Shown here piece by piece: positions 53,637 to 64,000 of a stretch of 64,000 nt of DNA. How positions within the stretch are numbered: the first letter of the stretch is position 1; each line of letters begins with the position of its first letter. Origin of the DNA: Dipteronia dyeriana (taxonomy: Eukaryota > Streptophyta > Magnoliopsida > Sapindales > Sapindaceae); NCBI GenBank assembly GCA_032871835.1, contig CM065297.1:68125253-68189252 (forward strand). Direction: 5' to 3'. Both the position numbers and the translations under genes were made by a program. The notes under the pieces were generated by a model. The model saw only the letters and a program-made list of their open reading frames with translations. It was not told the origin of the DNA and made no database searches.

Positions 53637-55833
53637 TGTTGGGATTAAGCTCGATAGCAAGAGTATAATAATGCATTTGACAATCTTTTCATAATAATAA
53701 AGTGATTTCTAGTTTAACAAATCTTATAGCATTTATAGTTTAATTATTATAATTGTCAAAAGTAAATAATCATAAGGTCAAAAGACTATGCGAAAAGAAG
53801 AACTGTTCATACATCTAGATATGTATAAGGTAGACACAACTGTTTAGTTAGTCTTAAATAATATTCACATCTTAAGATAAAGATTGGGCATCTTTATCTT
53901 GTCAAAGTTGTAGATTCTATTGCTAGCATTAGAGTGGGATCAAATGTGTTATGAAGAGTCTAAAATCATCAAAGTGTGGTGTCTTTGGGCAAAAGAATCT
54001 AGTGCACCGGGTGCATTGAATTGGATCACAGTGAAATACTTTATCTATAACCGTCAATGGATAAAAGTTTTCGCTTGAAGACAATCGGAGAATCTATCTC
54101 AATCCTAAGATAAATGATGGACTTATGGTTGCAAATGTTATCATTTGATCTATCAATAAATACTATTATATAGTATAATATATCCTCAATAGTTTGGTGG
54201 TATTTATTTGTTAATCAATAGAGGACTTCATTTATAGATATGGACATCGTGGCTCCATTTATGAAATGAGAGTAGAATATCATAATATGGATGTTTTTAG
54301 GTATTGGATATTAAATCTTAACATTAAGTTTTTAATAGTGTCTATTGAAACATGGCTTCTGGACAAGTCAAAATATCCAAGTTCAAAATGTGGTCACATG
54401 AGTAAATATGGTAACTTGGAGAGCTATAGGCGGTCTATGCTCTTGGCGATTACTGATATTCTTCACTAGGATACACTTTTTCCATTAAGATTGTCTAGGG
54501 TATGAATGAGGAATATTAACTTGTTGTATCTTTATTTAAGAGTTCAATTTTAGTTCTTTAGTAGAATGAAGTAAAATTAATAGATCGGACCTAAGTGAAT
54601 CATTTGTTGATTGTGATTGGGTTGTGTCTATTGGAGCTTAAATTTAGATAGCCCGCCAAGATCCCCAATCCACACGAACTTGCATGGATCACTTGATATA
54701 TTCTACCGGACCAATTTAGGGTTCCATCTAGAATTGTATTGAGGTATGTGGAATTGTTTCTTTTTGTAAGAATGAGTCTAGTTCACATGTGGATATTTTA
54801 TTAAGGTCCAATGGATTTAATAAAATAGAAAAAATAATATAATGGCCCATCTATGGTGTTGGGCGGCAAAGCTATATAGTTTAGCTTAATTATATTATTT
54901 TTATTTTATTATTTAATTAAATAATTTGGTAATTATTTATTTATTTAATTTAAAGTCAAAATCTTTTTTTTAGTAAGAGAAGGTCTCCTAAAAGAATTAT
55001 TTATCTAGTCAATTTAGGAAATCTTTAATATGGTCACAAATACACTATTGAATTGAATTAGGAGTCTTGGTGTAGGAAAGAATTCTTTTTGGAAAAAGAT
55101 TCTTGGTCACCAAGTAAATCCACCTAAGGATAGGATTCTCGCCCATCAAGTAAATCCCTCTAAGGAAAAAATTAAGTCTCCTAAATCAAATATAAGTTGA
55201 ATTCAGCCAACCCTATATATTTTAGGGCTGGGAATTCGGCTGTGATATATACGGCTTACATAATTTCGGCCAAGGCAAAGGATTTTGGAGAGAATTCGGC
55301 TACCATAGAATTTTGGGAGAGAAAAATTATTTTTGCTCTAGAACAAAATTCAATCAACTTATAGAAATAATGTGAGATTCAACAAGAAGAAAAGGAAGAA
55401 AGAACGTTTTGTTTTCGATAGTACACTAGTAGCCTTTACATTAAAAGGTTTTCTGTACAACATCGAATCATGGTTCACGCGAGTTTCAATCAAATTGATT
55501 GATAACTCACAGGTGACCTAACGTTCTTTGTTTTCTTCTTGGAGGATTATTGTAACTAACAAAGAGAAAGATTTTATTTGTTTCCATCCTTAGGTATACA
55601 ATTTAAAGAAAGGGAGCCCACACTCCTAGATGATTCACGTTCGTGATTGGATTGGAAGATCTTGCAGATTCAATTCGGCGCTAGTTCAATCGTCACGAGA
55701 AAAAGGTACGACACTTTTTATATACATCAATTAATCTAGGGTTAGGGTTCTTGTTATTATAAATGGGAAAAAAAAATATACAGAAACCCTAATCTTAAAT
55801 GTTCACGCTTCCGTTGCGTGATTTTCCCTTAAA
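53637..55833 (+). repeat. Copia-A 5' LTR, 2197 bp (A3)
   Basis: TGTTGGGATTAAGC to TTTCCCTTAAA, followed by the PBS. It matches A2 (reverse) along its length and A1 in the second half, lacking the long AT tract of A2. Confidence 0.9.
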
Positions 55834-55850
55834 TTGGTATCTGAGGCAGG
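55834..55850 (+). other. Primer binding site of Copia-A (A3)
   Basis: TTGGTATCTGAGGCAGG, one or two changes from the initiator-Met site TGGTATCAGAGC, directly after the LTR. Confidence 0.82.
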
Positions 55851-57240
55851 TTGTACTCTTGATTAATTTATGTATGTGTTCGTGATTTTTTTTTGCTTTT
55901 TATTGTATATATGCGTGTTTTAGAAAGAGATGGCACTCTAGGTATTAGCATATACATTTACATTGGAATGTATAGATATATATATATATATATATATATG
56001 TTTTTATATGTGTATTGTTATTGCTCAATTTTGGTCCTATAATTTCAATGTATTTTGTTTTGGGATTGTAACAAGAAAGGTGGCCTATCATCACAATAGT
56101 TTCCTTCTTAGTAGTTGCTAAATTTTATTTTATTTTACTATTATAATAAAAACACTGTACTATATTGTAATAAAAAAAACTACAGTATTTTTTTATTTTA
56201 AATTCTTCTGTAATACATTCATGTATCGAAGACTCGAAGGTTTGCAGAATTGGGAGCAACCGGAACAAGTTTGGGACCGTGCGAGCCGTAGCAACAAACG
56301 TGCAAGCGAAGAGCACGTGGCCACGTTTGTTGTGGCATGGGCTGTGAACGGCAGCCTTTTGGAAGCCATGGGCTGCGCATGGCAGCCTTTTATGGGGTTG
56401 TAGCATGCGCACGCCCATGGGAAAGGGCCAAGGGTGCGCATGCCCATGAACGGTAGCCGAGGGAGTCCAAACGATGAAGGTCGCATGAAGACTTGTTCGC
56501 CAAGAAAGGAGTTTTTTGTATTCCAAGACATGTAATTTACTTGCTTTTCTAGGATGGACCAAAATTATAGCTATTTATATTTTTCTAAATATCGCAATGT
56601 TTATCGTTGTTTGATAACATGTCATATAGAATAGGAGTGCCACTCATATATCTCTTTTGGTATGAACATGCATTGAATTATTTAGGTATCTTATTGGCAT
56701 CTAGTTAACTTGGTAAATCGTTCTATGGAATTTGATCACACACCTTAAATAATTGAGTGGAAGAAGGTGTTTTGGAACACCTACGGCCTCCAAGTTTAGT
56801 TGAGCTTTATGTTTCGTGTAATAACCCCCCCAAGGGATATTAATGATGGAATTTAGCGAGATACTTCCTTAGAAGGATAGACAAGACAATTGACCCAAAC
56901 GATATCTACTCCCAAAGGAGGGATATTCGCGAGGGAACATATTGAAGGTCGATAACTTGGTAACACTCTCAATGTAATTTTACTAATATCCTCCCAAGAG
57001 TTCTTGTTAATAAAATTGCAAGGCTAAATTGAAAATGTTGGTTGTTATGTTAACAATTAGGTGGGACCTAGTCCAACTAGTAAATGGTGCGAACTCCCAA
57101 ATGAGGCGTGACATTTATGGGTGTTGGATCACCGTTGAATTTTACGATTGAATTAATTTATTTAATTCAAGATAAATATTCAACAGTGTTATATCATGAT
57201 TATTTACTTATATAATTTTTGTTATTTAAAAGAAATCATG
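55851..57240 (+). other. Long leader of Copia-A (A3) with a GC-rich island
   Basis: No coding domain. (AT)n at 55976-55999. At 56240-56470 a GC-rich island has repeated palindromic pieces: GCCATGGGC, GCGCATGGC, GCATGCGC, GCCCATGGG, GCGCATGCCCATG. Minus-strand open frames across it (56125-56562) have no recognisable domain and depend on this composition. Confidence 0.55.
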
Positions 57241-58013
57241 ACCCCATCCATAATCAACATCCTAAAAGATAATACTTTGACTGATGATAATTATGTCACA
57301 TGGAAAAGAAAAATTGGGTTGTTATTGCAAGCTGAAAAATATAAATTCGTTATGTCCATTCCTTAACCACGCATACTATTGAATCTACTCAAGAGCAAAG
57401 AGATGAGTATCAACGGTGGGAGTCTTCACATGAGATGGCTAAATGTTACATTATAGCCACCATCTACGACGTGTTGCAACAGCAACATGAAGGAATAGAG
57501 ACTACTGCCAATATAATGATGTCTCTGGAGGAGATGTTTGCTATGAGGTCTAGGACAACTAAAAGAGAGGTAGTGACTGCTTTTATGAATGTTAGGATGA
57601 AACCTGGACAGGCTGTGAAAGATCACATGATGAAAGTCAGAGCACATCTCAACATTGTTGAACTGAATTGTGCTGAGATAGATGGTGAGATGAAAATTGT
57701 CATGATTGTCAACTCACTATCAGATTCATTTGATCAGTTCAAGTTGGACTACACCTTGAACAATAAGGAAAACATCTTGCAAGGCCTGATGCAAGATGAT
57801 CAAAGCATCGAGAAGATACTTGTGAAAGGCAAGGGTCAGGAGATTCATATGGTTGTCAAAGTTGCTAATGTTAAGACCCGTTAGATGGTCAAGAAACAAC
57901 AGAAGAAAAAGCAACTTGGGCCTTCTTAGAAGGAGACCAAGAAAGTATCCAAGATCAAAGGGAAGTGTTTCCTTTATGGTGAAAAGGGTAAAAGAAATAG
58001 ACTTATTAAGAAT
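57241..58013 (+). pseudogene. Ty1/copia gag (UBN2 type), broken (A3)
   Basis: ATG 57241: LTDDNYVTWKRKIGLLLQAE, frameshift near 57362, then EYQRWESSHEMAKCYIIATI, TTKREVVTAFMNVRMKPGQA, MMKVRAHLNIVELNCAEIDG and IVNSLSDSFDQFKLDYTLN, the classic copia gag domain. TAG at 57882. The Cys-His knuckle is reduced to CFLYGEKGKRNR (second Cys, His and last Cys lost). The protease active-site segment that should follow is absent: the sequence jumps to LHLGNGALVSTSVVGDI. Confidence 0.86.
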
Positions 58014-59562
58014 GAATTCAACTTGCATTTAGGGAATGGAGCATTGGTGTCTACTAGTGTAGTGGGAGATATTAGAATCAATTTATATTCTTATAGGTAT
58101 TTAGTTTTAATAAACGTTTATTATGTACCTCAATTCTAAAGGAATTTAATTTCAGTTTCTTGTTTAAATAAATTTAGTTATTCGGTTACTTTTAATAAAG
58201 CTTATATTATTAGTAAGAATGACAAAATTATTTGCAAAGGTACAAAAAAAAATGTTTTATTCTGTTTACATAGAAATATCGCTCACTTGTTAGACACGGA
58301 ATCAATGGAACCTAATCATAAAAGAGTAAAATTATCAAAAGATGAAACCTAACTACGGCATTTGCGCCTAGATCATATTAAACTTAATAGGATTAAAAGA
58401 TTGGTTAGTGACGGACCTCTAAGTGACTTAAAGGTTGATGATCTACCAATTTGTGAATCTTGTTTGGAAGGTAAAATGACCAAAAGGTCGTTTACGACCA
58501 AAGGCATAAGAGCCTTCGAATGTTTAGGATTGATAAACACTGATGTTTGTTGACCTACGAGCATTCAAGCTAGAGTTGGATATGAGTAATTCATCACTTT
58601 CACGGATGATTACTCAGGATTTGGCTATGTGTATCTCATGAGACATAAGTCGAATTTTTTTGATATGTTCAAAGCATTTAAAGTTGAAGTAGAAAATCAT
58701 CTTGAGAAACAGATAAAAATCTTGAGGCCTGGTCGTGGGGGAGAATATCTATCGGGTGAGTTTCAGCAATATCTTGTTGATAATTGGATAATTTCTTATT
58801 TTTCTACACCAGGTACACCTCAACAAAATTGGGTGGCATAAAGGAGAAATAGAACTCTTTTGGACATGGTTAGGTTTATGTTGAGTTATTCAATGCTTCC
58901 TAATTCTTTTTGGGAATATGCTTTACAAATAGCTATGTGCACTCTAAACGATGTACCATCTAAGTCGGTTCCTAAAACACCACAAGAGTTATAAACCGGA
59001 CGAAATCCTAGTTTACAACACATAAGGATATTTGGATGTCCTGTGCACGTGATTAAAGGAAAGAAAAAAAAGATGGAGTCTCGTTCAAAAACATGCATAT
59101 TTGTAGGGTACCCAAAATGAAAAAAATGATATTATTTTTATAGTCCTTCAGATCTTAAAGTATTTGTTTCGACAAATGTTAAATTTCTGGAAAAGGACTA
59201 CATGAATAATTTTTTGCCTAAAAGTTGAATGGTCCTGAATGAGCTTTCAAGAGATACAATTCCACAAGATCTTCCACAACCAAGCCCAATTGTAAGTTCT
59301 GTACCAATACAAGATCAACAATCTACCATACCTCATCATAGTGGGAGGGTTAGTAAATAACTCGAGAGATACATCGGTCTAGGAGAATCTTCCGGATTAT
59401 GATGATCCCTATACATACAAGGAAGTAATGGAAGATATTGTTTGTCACCATTGGCAAAAGGAAATGCGATCCGAAATTGAATCTTTGTCATAAAACAAAG
59501 TCTGGTATCTTGCAGACATGCCTAAAGGGGTAAAACTCAATGGGTGCAAGTGGGTATACAAG
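58014..59562 (+). pseudogene. Ty1/copia protease remnant, integrase and first RT block (A3)
   Basis: LHLGNGALVSTSVVGDIRIN and the protease-to-integrase stretch precede LRHLRLDHIKLNRIKRLV and DDLPICESCLEGKMTKRSF (pre-integrase zinc region). Core: TDDYSGFGYVYLMRHKSNFF; the second catalytic region reads ILRPGRGGEYLS where A1 has RTDHSG, so that Asp is lost; the Glu position is a TAA (58839). Linker SFWEYALQIAMCTLNDVPSK, IFGCPVHVIKGKKKK. RT starts at GCKWVYK and is cut at 59562. Many stops. Confidence 0.87.
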
Positions 59563-62172
59563 TGAAAATACAATCACGGTTAAAAGATCAAGGCTAACCT
59601 AGAGGGGGGGGTGAATAGGTTAGACACCTTTTTCGACTCCTTTAGAAACAAACAAAAGTTTGTCCCTCTAGATTGCTTGTATCACAATATATATATTAAT
59701 TAAAGACAATTAACCAATATATAAACACAAGTAAAGTGTGATACAAACAAGTAATTGTAACACATACACAATCTATATTATAAAGAGGAAGTCAAAATAC
59801 ATAAAGAGTTCTATCCACAATACAAATATTAAAGAGATAGGGATAGAGAAAAGTTGACACAAAATATAAGGTGGTAAACCTCGAAAGAGGAAACATCCAC
59901 GGCCTAGCAGCCACCGGCAAACAAAATCCATAAGCAAATAAGACAAGTACAATCTCTCAAGTGACCTCTTCACCTAGAAACTACCCTCCTATCCTACTCT
60001 AGAAGTTGTCACCCTATGCTCAACAGTCCGAGTTGTCACACCGTTTGTCAAGACTTTCTTGCTCACCTTATCTGGATCTTCAAAACCCAAGGTAGGACTT
60101 CTTGCTTAACTATCCGAGTCTTCCCGACTCTAGTCAAGACTTCCTTGATCACCTGTCCGAGTTCTCCCAACTCTAGGCAAGACTTCTTGCTCGACTATCC
60201 AAGGCTTAACACCTCTATCCAAGACTTCCTTGCTCGACAATCCGAGGATTCACACCTCTTGCCAAGACTTCTTGCTCAACACCATAGGTCTCACACCTAT
60301 TGTTAAGACTTCCTTTTCACAAGGCATCTAGGTGATCATGAATGCAAAATGAAAACAAGCACGCAACATAGAATGCTATGATAAAGACATCCTATGGAAA
60401 ATACTAGACATGAGCATGAATGCACAAATCACATATAGTCTAGTTAATCATGCATGAGTAGTCAATCTAGATTATGTAAGATATGATCAACATTAATCAC
60501 AAACTAGATTCATGCATATATCTAAACTTGAATCACAAGATATGATCAACAAATTACAAGATCAAGTTTAAATCACAAAAACAAAAAACATACTAAAATC
60601 ATATGACAATGTCAAATAGATCTAAGCATAAGTTCTAGAGCATATTTCTAATCATAGATTCAACAAATCACATGAATAGCTCAAAAGAACATAAGCACAT
60701 GTATTAAGTGAGAATTTCGGCCAAGAGAGTCTAATACACGTGAGGAACTTTTTTTCTCAAAATCAATCAATCAAAGATCACAAAAAAGTCCTAGAATCAA
60801 AGCTAGCACAATACAATCCCAAACATGTGATAACCTAGGCAAAATCAAAACCTAACTCAACATGTATGATTTCAATTGAAATTCAATCTAGCTTTGAAAG
60901 TGTTCAAAACACAAATCAAAACACTCACAATATACAAATATATGTAGAAAAAGAAAACCCAAGGCAATTGACCAAGTTTTAAAAGAAAACTTAGATAGAA
61001 AATCAATACCTTAGTTGATCTAGGTGCAGTCCCGTTTTTGTATGATTAGACACCAAAAACAGCAGCAAAATAAACTCAAACCTTCATAGAAAAGATGGAG
61101 GATGAATATATAAACACTCTCAACTTTGAATCACTCAAATCGGAGTTCAAATGAAGAAGTTATGGTGTTTGGAAGGTGATAAAATTTAGAGAGAAAATTT
61201 CTGCACACTTGATTTGAATTTCTTCTTAGAATGAAATGTGAGAGGGAAAGAGTTTATAAAAGAAGTGGGAAAGAGGAAAGCAAGAAAGATCAAATTGCCC
61301 TCCTTTGGAAATGCTCCCCCGAGATGGTGCATGGGCATCTTGGGGAAGCAAGATTGTGCTGCCGAGATGGCCACGCGCCATCTCGGGTATGCACACCTCC
61401 ATGGCCTTTTAGCCATGGTGCATTCCCCTCGCGCTTCCCTAGCGTTCTTCGACTGTTCTCCGGCCTCCAAACTTGGAATTTGAATCTATTTGCGGAGTAC
61501 AAACTATAACTCTCACACGAACATGGAAATATAAGATACTCAACCCATAAAATAATAATTCGACTCGATATACGAAGACGAAGACAATGTACGAAACATG
61601 AGTTGAAAGTGTAGTATCTTTTGACTTAGAACTTGAAATCAATAGTATGAGTAACCGAAATGACCGGAACTCAATCAAGAATGATTTAAGAATAAATCCA
61701 AGTTCAATATCCATGTTATACAAACATATACACACACAAACACAATTCACACTGGAATGCAAACTACACAGAGATAGTTTCCAATCATGCATATTCCAAA
61801 ACATGTTATTTCCAAACCAATGCCTGAGCATTCATCTTTAAGTGTGTGAATGTGTTATACATGGTGCACAACAATGCAGGGACACATATGAATGAATTGT
61901 ATATGTGTGCCTATAAAGGTACACAACGATGCAGGGACACAAATTTATGATATGTGTATGTGTGCATATACCTTGTAAGAGAAAGATAAGGTCTTAGTAT
62001 ACCTTTGTAGAACCAAATTGCATCCTTTATCTTTGAAGACTTAGAACTTGCTTTGACTTGTTGTTTCTTCTTCCATGAATCTTGAATCATTATGAACCTA
62101 AACAACTAAGTCATTACATGGTAAACATCATTTTGATATGGAATTAATGCCCACACAAACTAAAACCTAACA
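59563..62172 (-). repeat. SIRE-2 3' LTR, 2610 bp
   Basis: In reverse TGTTAGGTTTTAG (62172) to GATTGTATTTTCA (59563). Contains the stem-loop CCTC-TTTC-GAGG (59871-59900), tandem units (60015-60320), TATAAA (about 61255) and the palindrome cluster (61315-61387), where one arm has changed (CCAAGATGCCCATGC). Confidence 0.92.
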
Positions 62173-62641
62173 ATCTTCCCCTTTGGTAAATTCCATGTCA
62201 AAACACCTATACATTTACTACAAATATAAAAATGAAGATAGGTCACAAAATCACTCCCTCACATTACAATGAGTAAGATTCCTATAACTAATCTTCACCA
62301 ACTCTTGAACTTCATCTTGATCTTCTCTTGAAGCAACCTACAAATTCATCTCAAAGCACAATGCATATACAAGAGAAAAACAACAAATGGCAACATATAA
62401 TATGGATAAGAATATTCAATTAAGTCCACAAATACATGTATCTCCCCCTCAATACATGCCAAATACAAGAATTCTTAACCAAATCTTAAGACTAATTATT
62501 ACAAGCCATTGAAAGTTCAAAAGTTCACAAAAACAACATAAAAAGGAAACTAAGTAACTAGCAATTCATAACAACTCTTTCTCCCCCTTTTTGACATGAA
62601 ATGATGCCAAAAGGTAAGAAATATACCATGAGACTCAAATA
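62173..62641 (-). other. SIRE-2 3' noncoding region with polypurine tracts
   Basis: In reverse: AAAAAGGGGGAGAAAG (62592-62577), TGAGGGGGAGATACATG (62455-62439) and AAAGGGGAAGAT (62184-62173) next to the LTR, the same three places as in SIRE-1. Confidence 0.75.
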
Positions 62642-63140
62642 CTAGCTACTAGATCCACCAAAGAAAGATGTGGGTGTAGCTGACCTAACATAATGCTTAA
62701 GAGATGGTCTTGAACTTGATGCAATACACTCCTCCAACTCTTTTATTCTAGCATCTTGTTTTTCAACTATAGCACTAAGCTCATCAACCTTCTTCTTCAA
62801 ATGCAAAGCCCAATACGGAAGAATGTTTATGCTAGTCTCTTGACAATCAACTTGTGGAATAAAAAGTCCAAAAGTATCACATGTCTTACCCTTATCCTTA
62901 TATGACATGTATGACACACGTTTATCACTAAACACAAAGAAGTTATAAACCCGGTAATGCAAGCTTCTTATCTCCTCTAATTGAGAAAGCCGCATTATCC
63001 AAATAAAATATAAGCAAATCCCCAAGGTTTATAGGTTGATTAGTCACTAAGTCATATACTATTTTGATCTTGTCTTTAGTCAACTCGGTTGAATTCGAAG
63101 ATCCAATAATATTTGTGCAAATGAAATCCAATAATATTTG
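62642..63140 (-). pseudogene. Envelope-position ORF of SIRE-2, truncated
   Basis: From about 63125: FICTNIIGSSNSTELTKDK, VYDLVTNQPINLGDLLIF, AAFSIRGDKKLALPG, a deletion of about 65 bases near 62935 relative to SIRE-1, then SYMSYKDKGKTCDTFGLF, HLKKKVDELSAIVEKQDARI and SFFGGSSS. The first half of the ORF is lost at the 63140 breakpoint. Where SIRE-1 has a shift near 46164, this copy is in frame, so it helps to recognise the lesion there. Confidence 0.82.
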
Positions 63141-63532
63141 CGGGATTGGTAGATAATGCGTAACATTTACGGGCAGCCTACTGATCTCCACAAATCTTGC
63201 CTACTTTGTTCCCCATAGGGAACTTCAGGACATTATGGTATATGGATAACACCCCCTTAAGCGCTGATAGGAAAGGCCTCCCAAAAATGACGTTGTAGTA
63301 CCACAACAAAGTATGTTATGATGTTCTATTGTAAAAGCGTAGTCCTAACGATAACCGGTAAATTTTTTGATCCCACTGGTATAATCGAGTCCCCAGTGAA
63401 ATCATACTAGGGGGTAGTGCAATTGTTGTAACACCACTGCTTCAAGTTGAGCTTTTCTAGAGTGTCCTTGAAAAGGATGTCCACGCTGCTACCTGTGTCA
63501 ATCAAGTCGCGGTGGACCAAGCAATTGGCGGT
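63141..63532 (-). pseudogene. Tat-3 aspartic protease region
   Basis: Minus strand: CLVHRDLIDTGSSVDILFKD with intact DTGSS (63499-63485), LEKLNLKQWCYNNCTTP, a stop, IIPVGSKNLPVIVRTT, a one- to two-base shift, IFGRPFLSALKGVLSIYHNV and QAARKCYALSTNP after a stop. Very like Tat-1 5440-5875. Its RT side is missing; the sequence passes into SIRE-2 at about 63140. Confidence 0.85.
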
Positions 63533-64000
63533 CTAGTTACAGAGGTTATAACACTCCAAGGTGTTGTGTCCCATATCCTTACGGAAATCGCAGTAATTGT
63601 ACCAGCTCCTTTCATCTACAAGGACTTTTATGGGACTTTCCTTTCTTAGTAGGTCCTTATCATGGACGTTGAGGTAGATCATTTCACTGGATGCGTTTAG
63701 AGGAGTATAGTGGTCATATCCCCTCTCATCCCAAGCTATATGGGCCACCACTTTGGGAGAAGGTGAGGTGAGGCTCGATAAGCTGGTTCGCCTAGCCGGA
63801 TATGGGTTCTGCCAAGGTTGGTAAGGTTGAGGTCGTCATGTGGACCAATTGAAGGGTCTATTCTAAGCCTTCGGGGTTGGTGCGAGCTTGGGTGCTTCCT
63901 TCTTCTGGCGATTGGGCATCCTCATGTCATCATGCTCGATCTTAACTCTGAGATGCTTGGCAAAGAATCGGAATGGTCTACCTACCCATAAGTTCTTACG
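63533..64000 (-). pseudogene. Tat-3 gag, C-terminal part, runs off the window
   Basis: From 64000: RFFAKHLRVKIEHDDMRMP, NRQKKEAPKLAPTPKA, a stop at about 63862, YTPLNASSEMIYLNVHDKDL and YNYCDFRKDMGHNTLECYNL, the Cys-His box. It matches Tat-1 4670-5090. About 360 bases that separate gag from protease in Tat-1 are missing here: YNLCN is followed at once by the protease lead-in. Confidence 0.85.

Larger units (their letters stand above)
53637..59562 (+). mobile_element. Copia-A copy A3, 3'-truncated
   Basis: 5' LTR, PBS, leader, gag, integrase and the start of RT, inserted in the Tat-3 accessory gene (flank TGGAG, 53632-53636). SIRE-2 breaks it in the RT block GCKWVYK at 59562; the other half is not found to the right of SIRE-2. 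Confidence 0.9.
59563..63140 (-). mobile_element. SIRE-2, 5'-truncated Sirevirus-like element, minus strand
   Basis: 3' LTR (59563-62172 in reverse), PPT series and the envelope-position ORF up to about 63140. It is inserted in A3 after ACAAG (59558-59562). Its gag half and 5' LTR are absent: at about 63140 the sequence turns into Tat-3 protease. Orientation is opposite to SIRE-1. Confidence 0.9.

Noticed and set aside
56125..56562. Minus-strand frame of 145 codons as a gene
   Set aside because: It spans the GC-rich island in the Copia-A leader; no recognisable domain, and alternative frames on both strands are equally open.

Overview
The window is plant nuclear DNA, most likely from a eudicot. 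It is almost entirely LTR retrotransposons inserted into one another. I recognise no intact host protein gene, tRNA, rRNA or CRISPR array. Evidence for a plant: two Ty1/copia families (one Sirevirus/SIRE-like), Athila-type Ty3/gypsy and Tat-type Ty3/gypsy elements with archaeal-type RNase H, large AT-rich LTRs, and GT-AG introns with T-rich acceptors.

Labels used here: Copia-A copies A1, A2, A3; Sirevirus-like SIRE-1 and SIRE-2; Athila-1; Tat-1, Tat-2, Tat-3.

Layout. 1-2698: A1 (+), integrase, RT and RNase H fragments fused to the 3' part of its LTR. 2699-3479: unassigned. 3480-4254: Athila-like integrase fragment (-). 4255-8328: Tat-1 (+), gag to RNase H joined to the end of an antisense accessory gene. 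8329-11397: A2 (-), whole 3' LTR plus RNase H. 11398-13021: LTR-like block of another family. 13119-14337: two Copia-A LTR pieces (-). 14338 to the right edge: Tat-3 (-), broken up by later insertions. SIRE-1 (+, 14793-49692, TSD ACCTT) sits in the Tat-3 LTR. SIRE-1 itself holds Athila-1 (+, 19325-31911, TSD AGTGT) and Tat-2 (+, 32436-44274, TSD CATCT). Tat-3 resumes at 49698 with the rest of its LTR and its accessory gene (50.3-53.6 kb). A3 (+) starts at 53637 inside that gene, SIRE-2 (-) starts at 59563 inside A3, and Tat-3 protease and gag close the window from about 63140. A single deletion ending at about 63140 would explain the missing parts of SIRE-2, A3 and Tat-3.

How the parts relate. 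Athila-1 and Tat-2 have both LTRs, a PBS, a PPT and a full domain order, but their gag-pol frames carry nonsense codons and frameshifts, so none looks autonomous now. SIRE-1 has LTRs, PBS, gag, an ORF in the envelope position and PPTs, but no protease, integrase or RT: a non-autonomous layout.

The most interesting signals: (1) a spliced accessory gene antisense to pol in three Tat copies, with corresponding introns and, in Tat-3, its own TATA box; (2) a related domain in the envelope position of a copia (SIRE) and a gypsy (Athila) element; (3) a hairpin with a compensatory change just after Athila pol; (4) ACCGCGGT-type palindromes shared by Athila LTRs, the Athila internal spacer and an unrelated LTR; (5) a stem-loop next to CCACGTAAA-like sequence in copia and gypsy LTRs. 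Most components belong to known families. I see no clear wholly new system; items 1 to 3 deserve the closest look.
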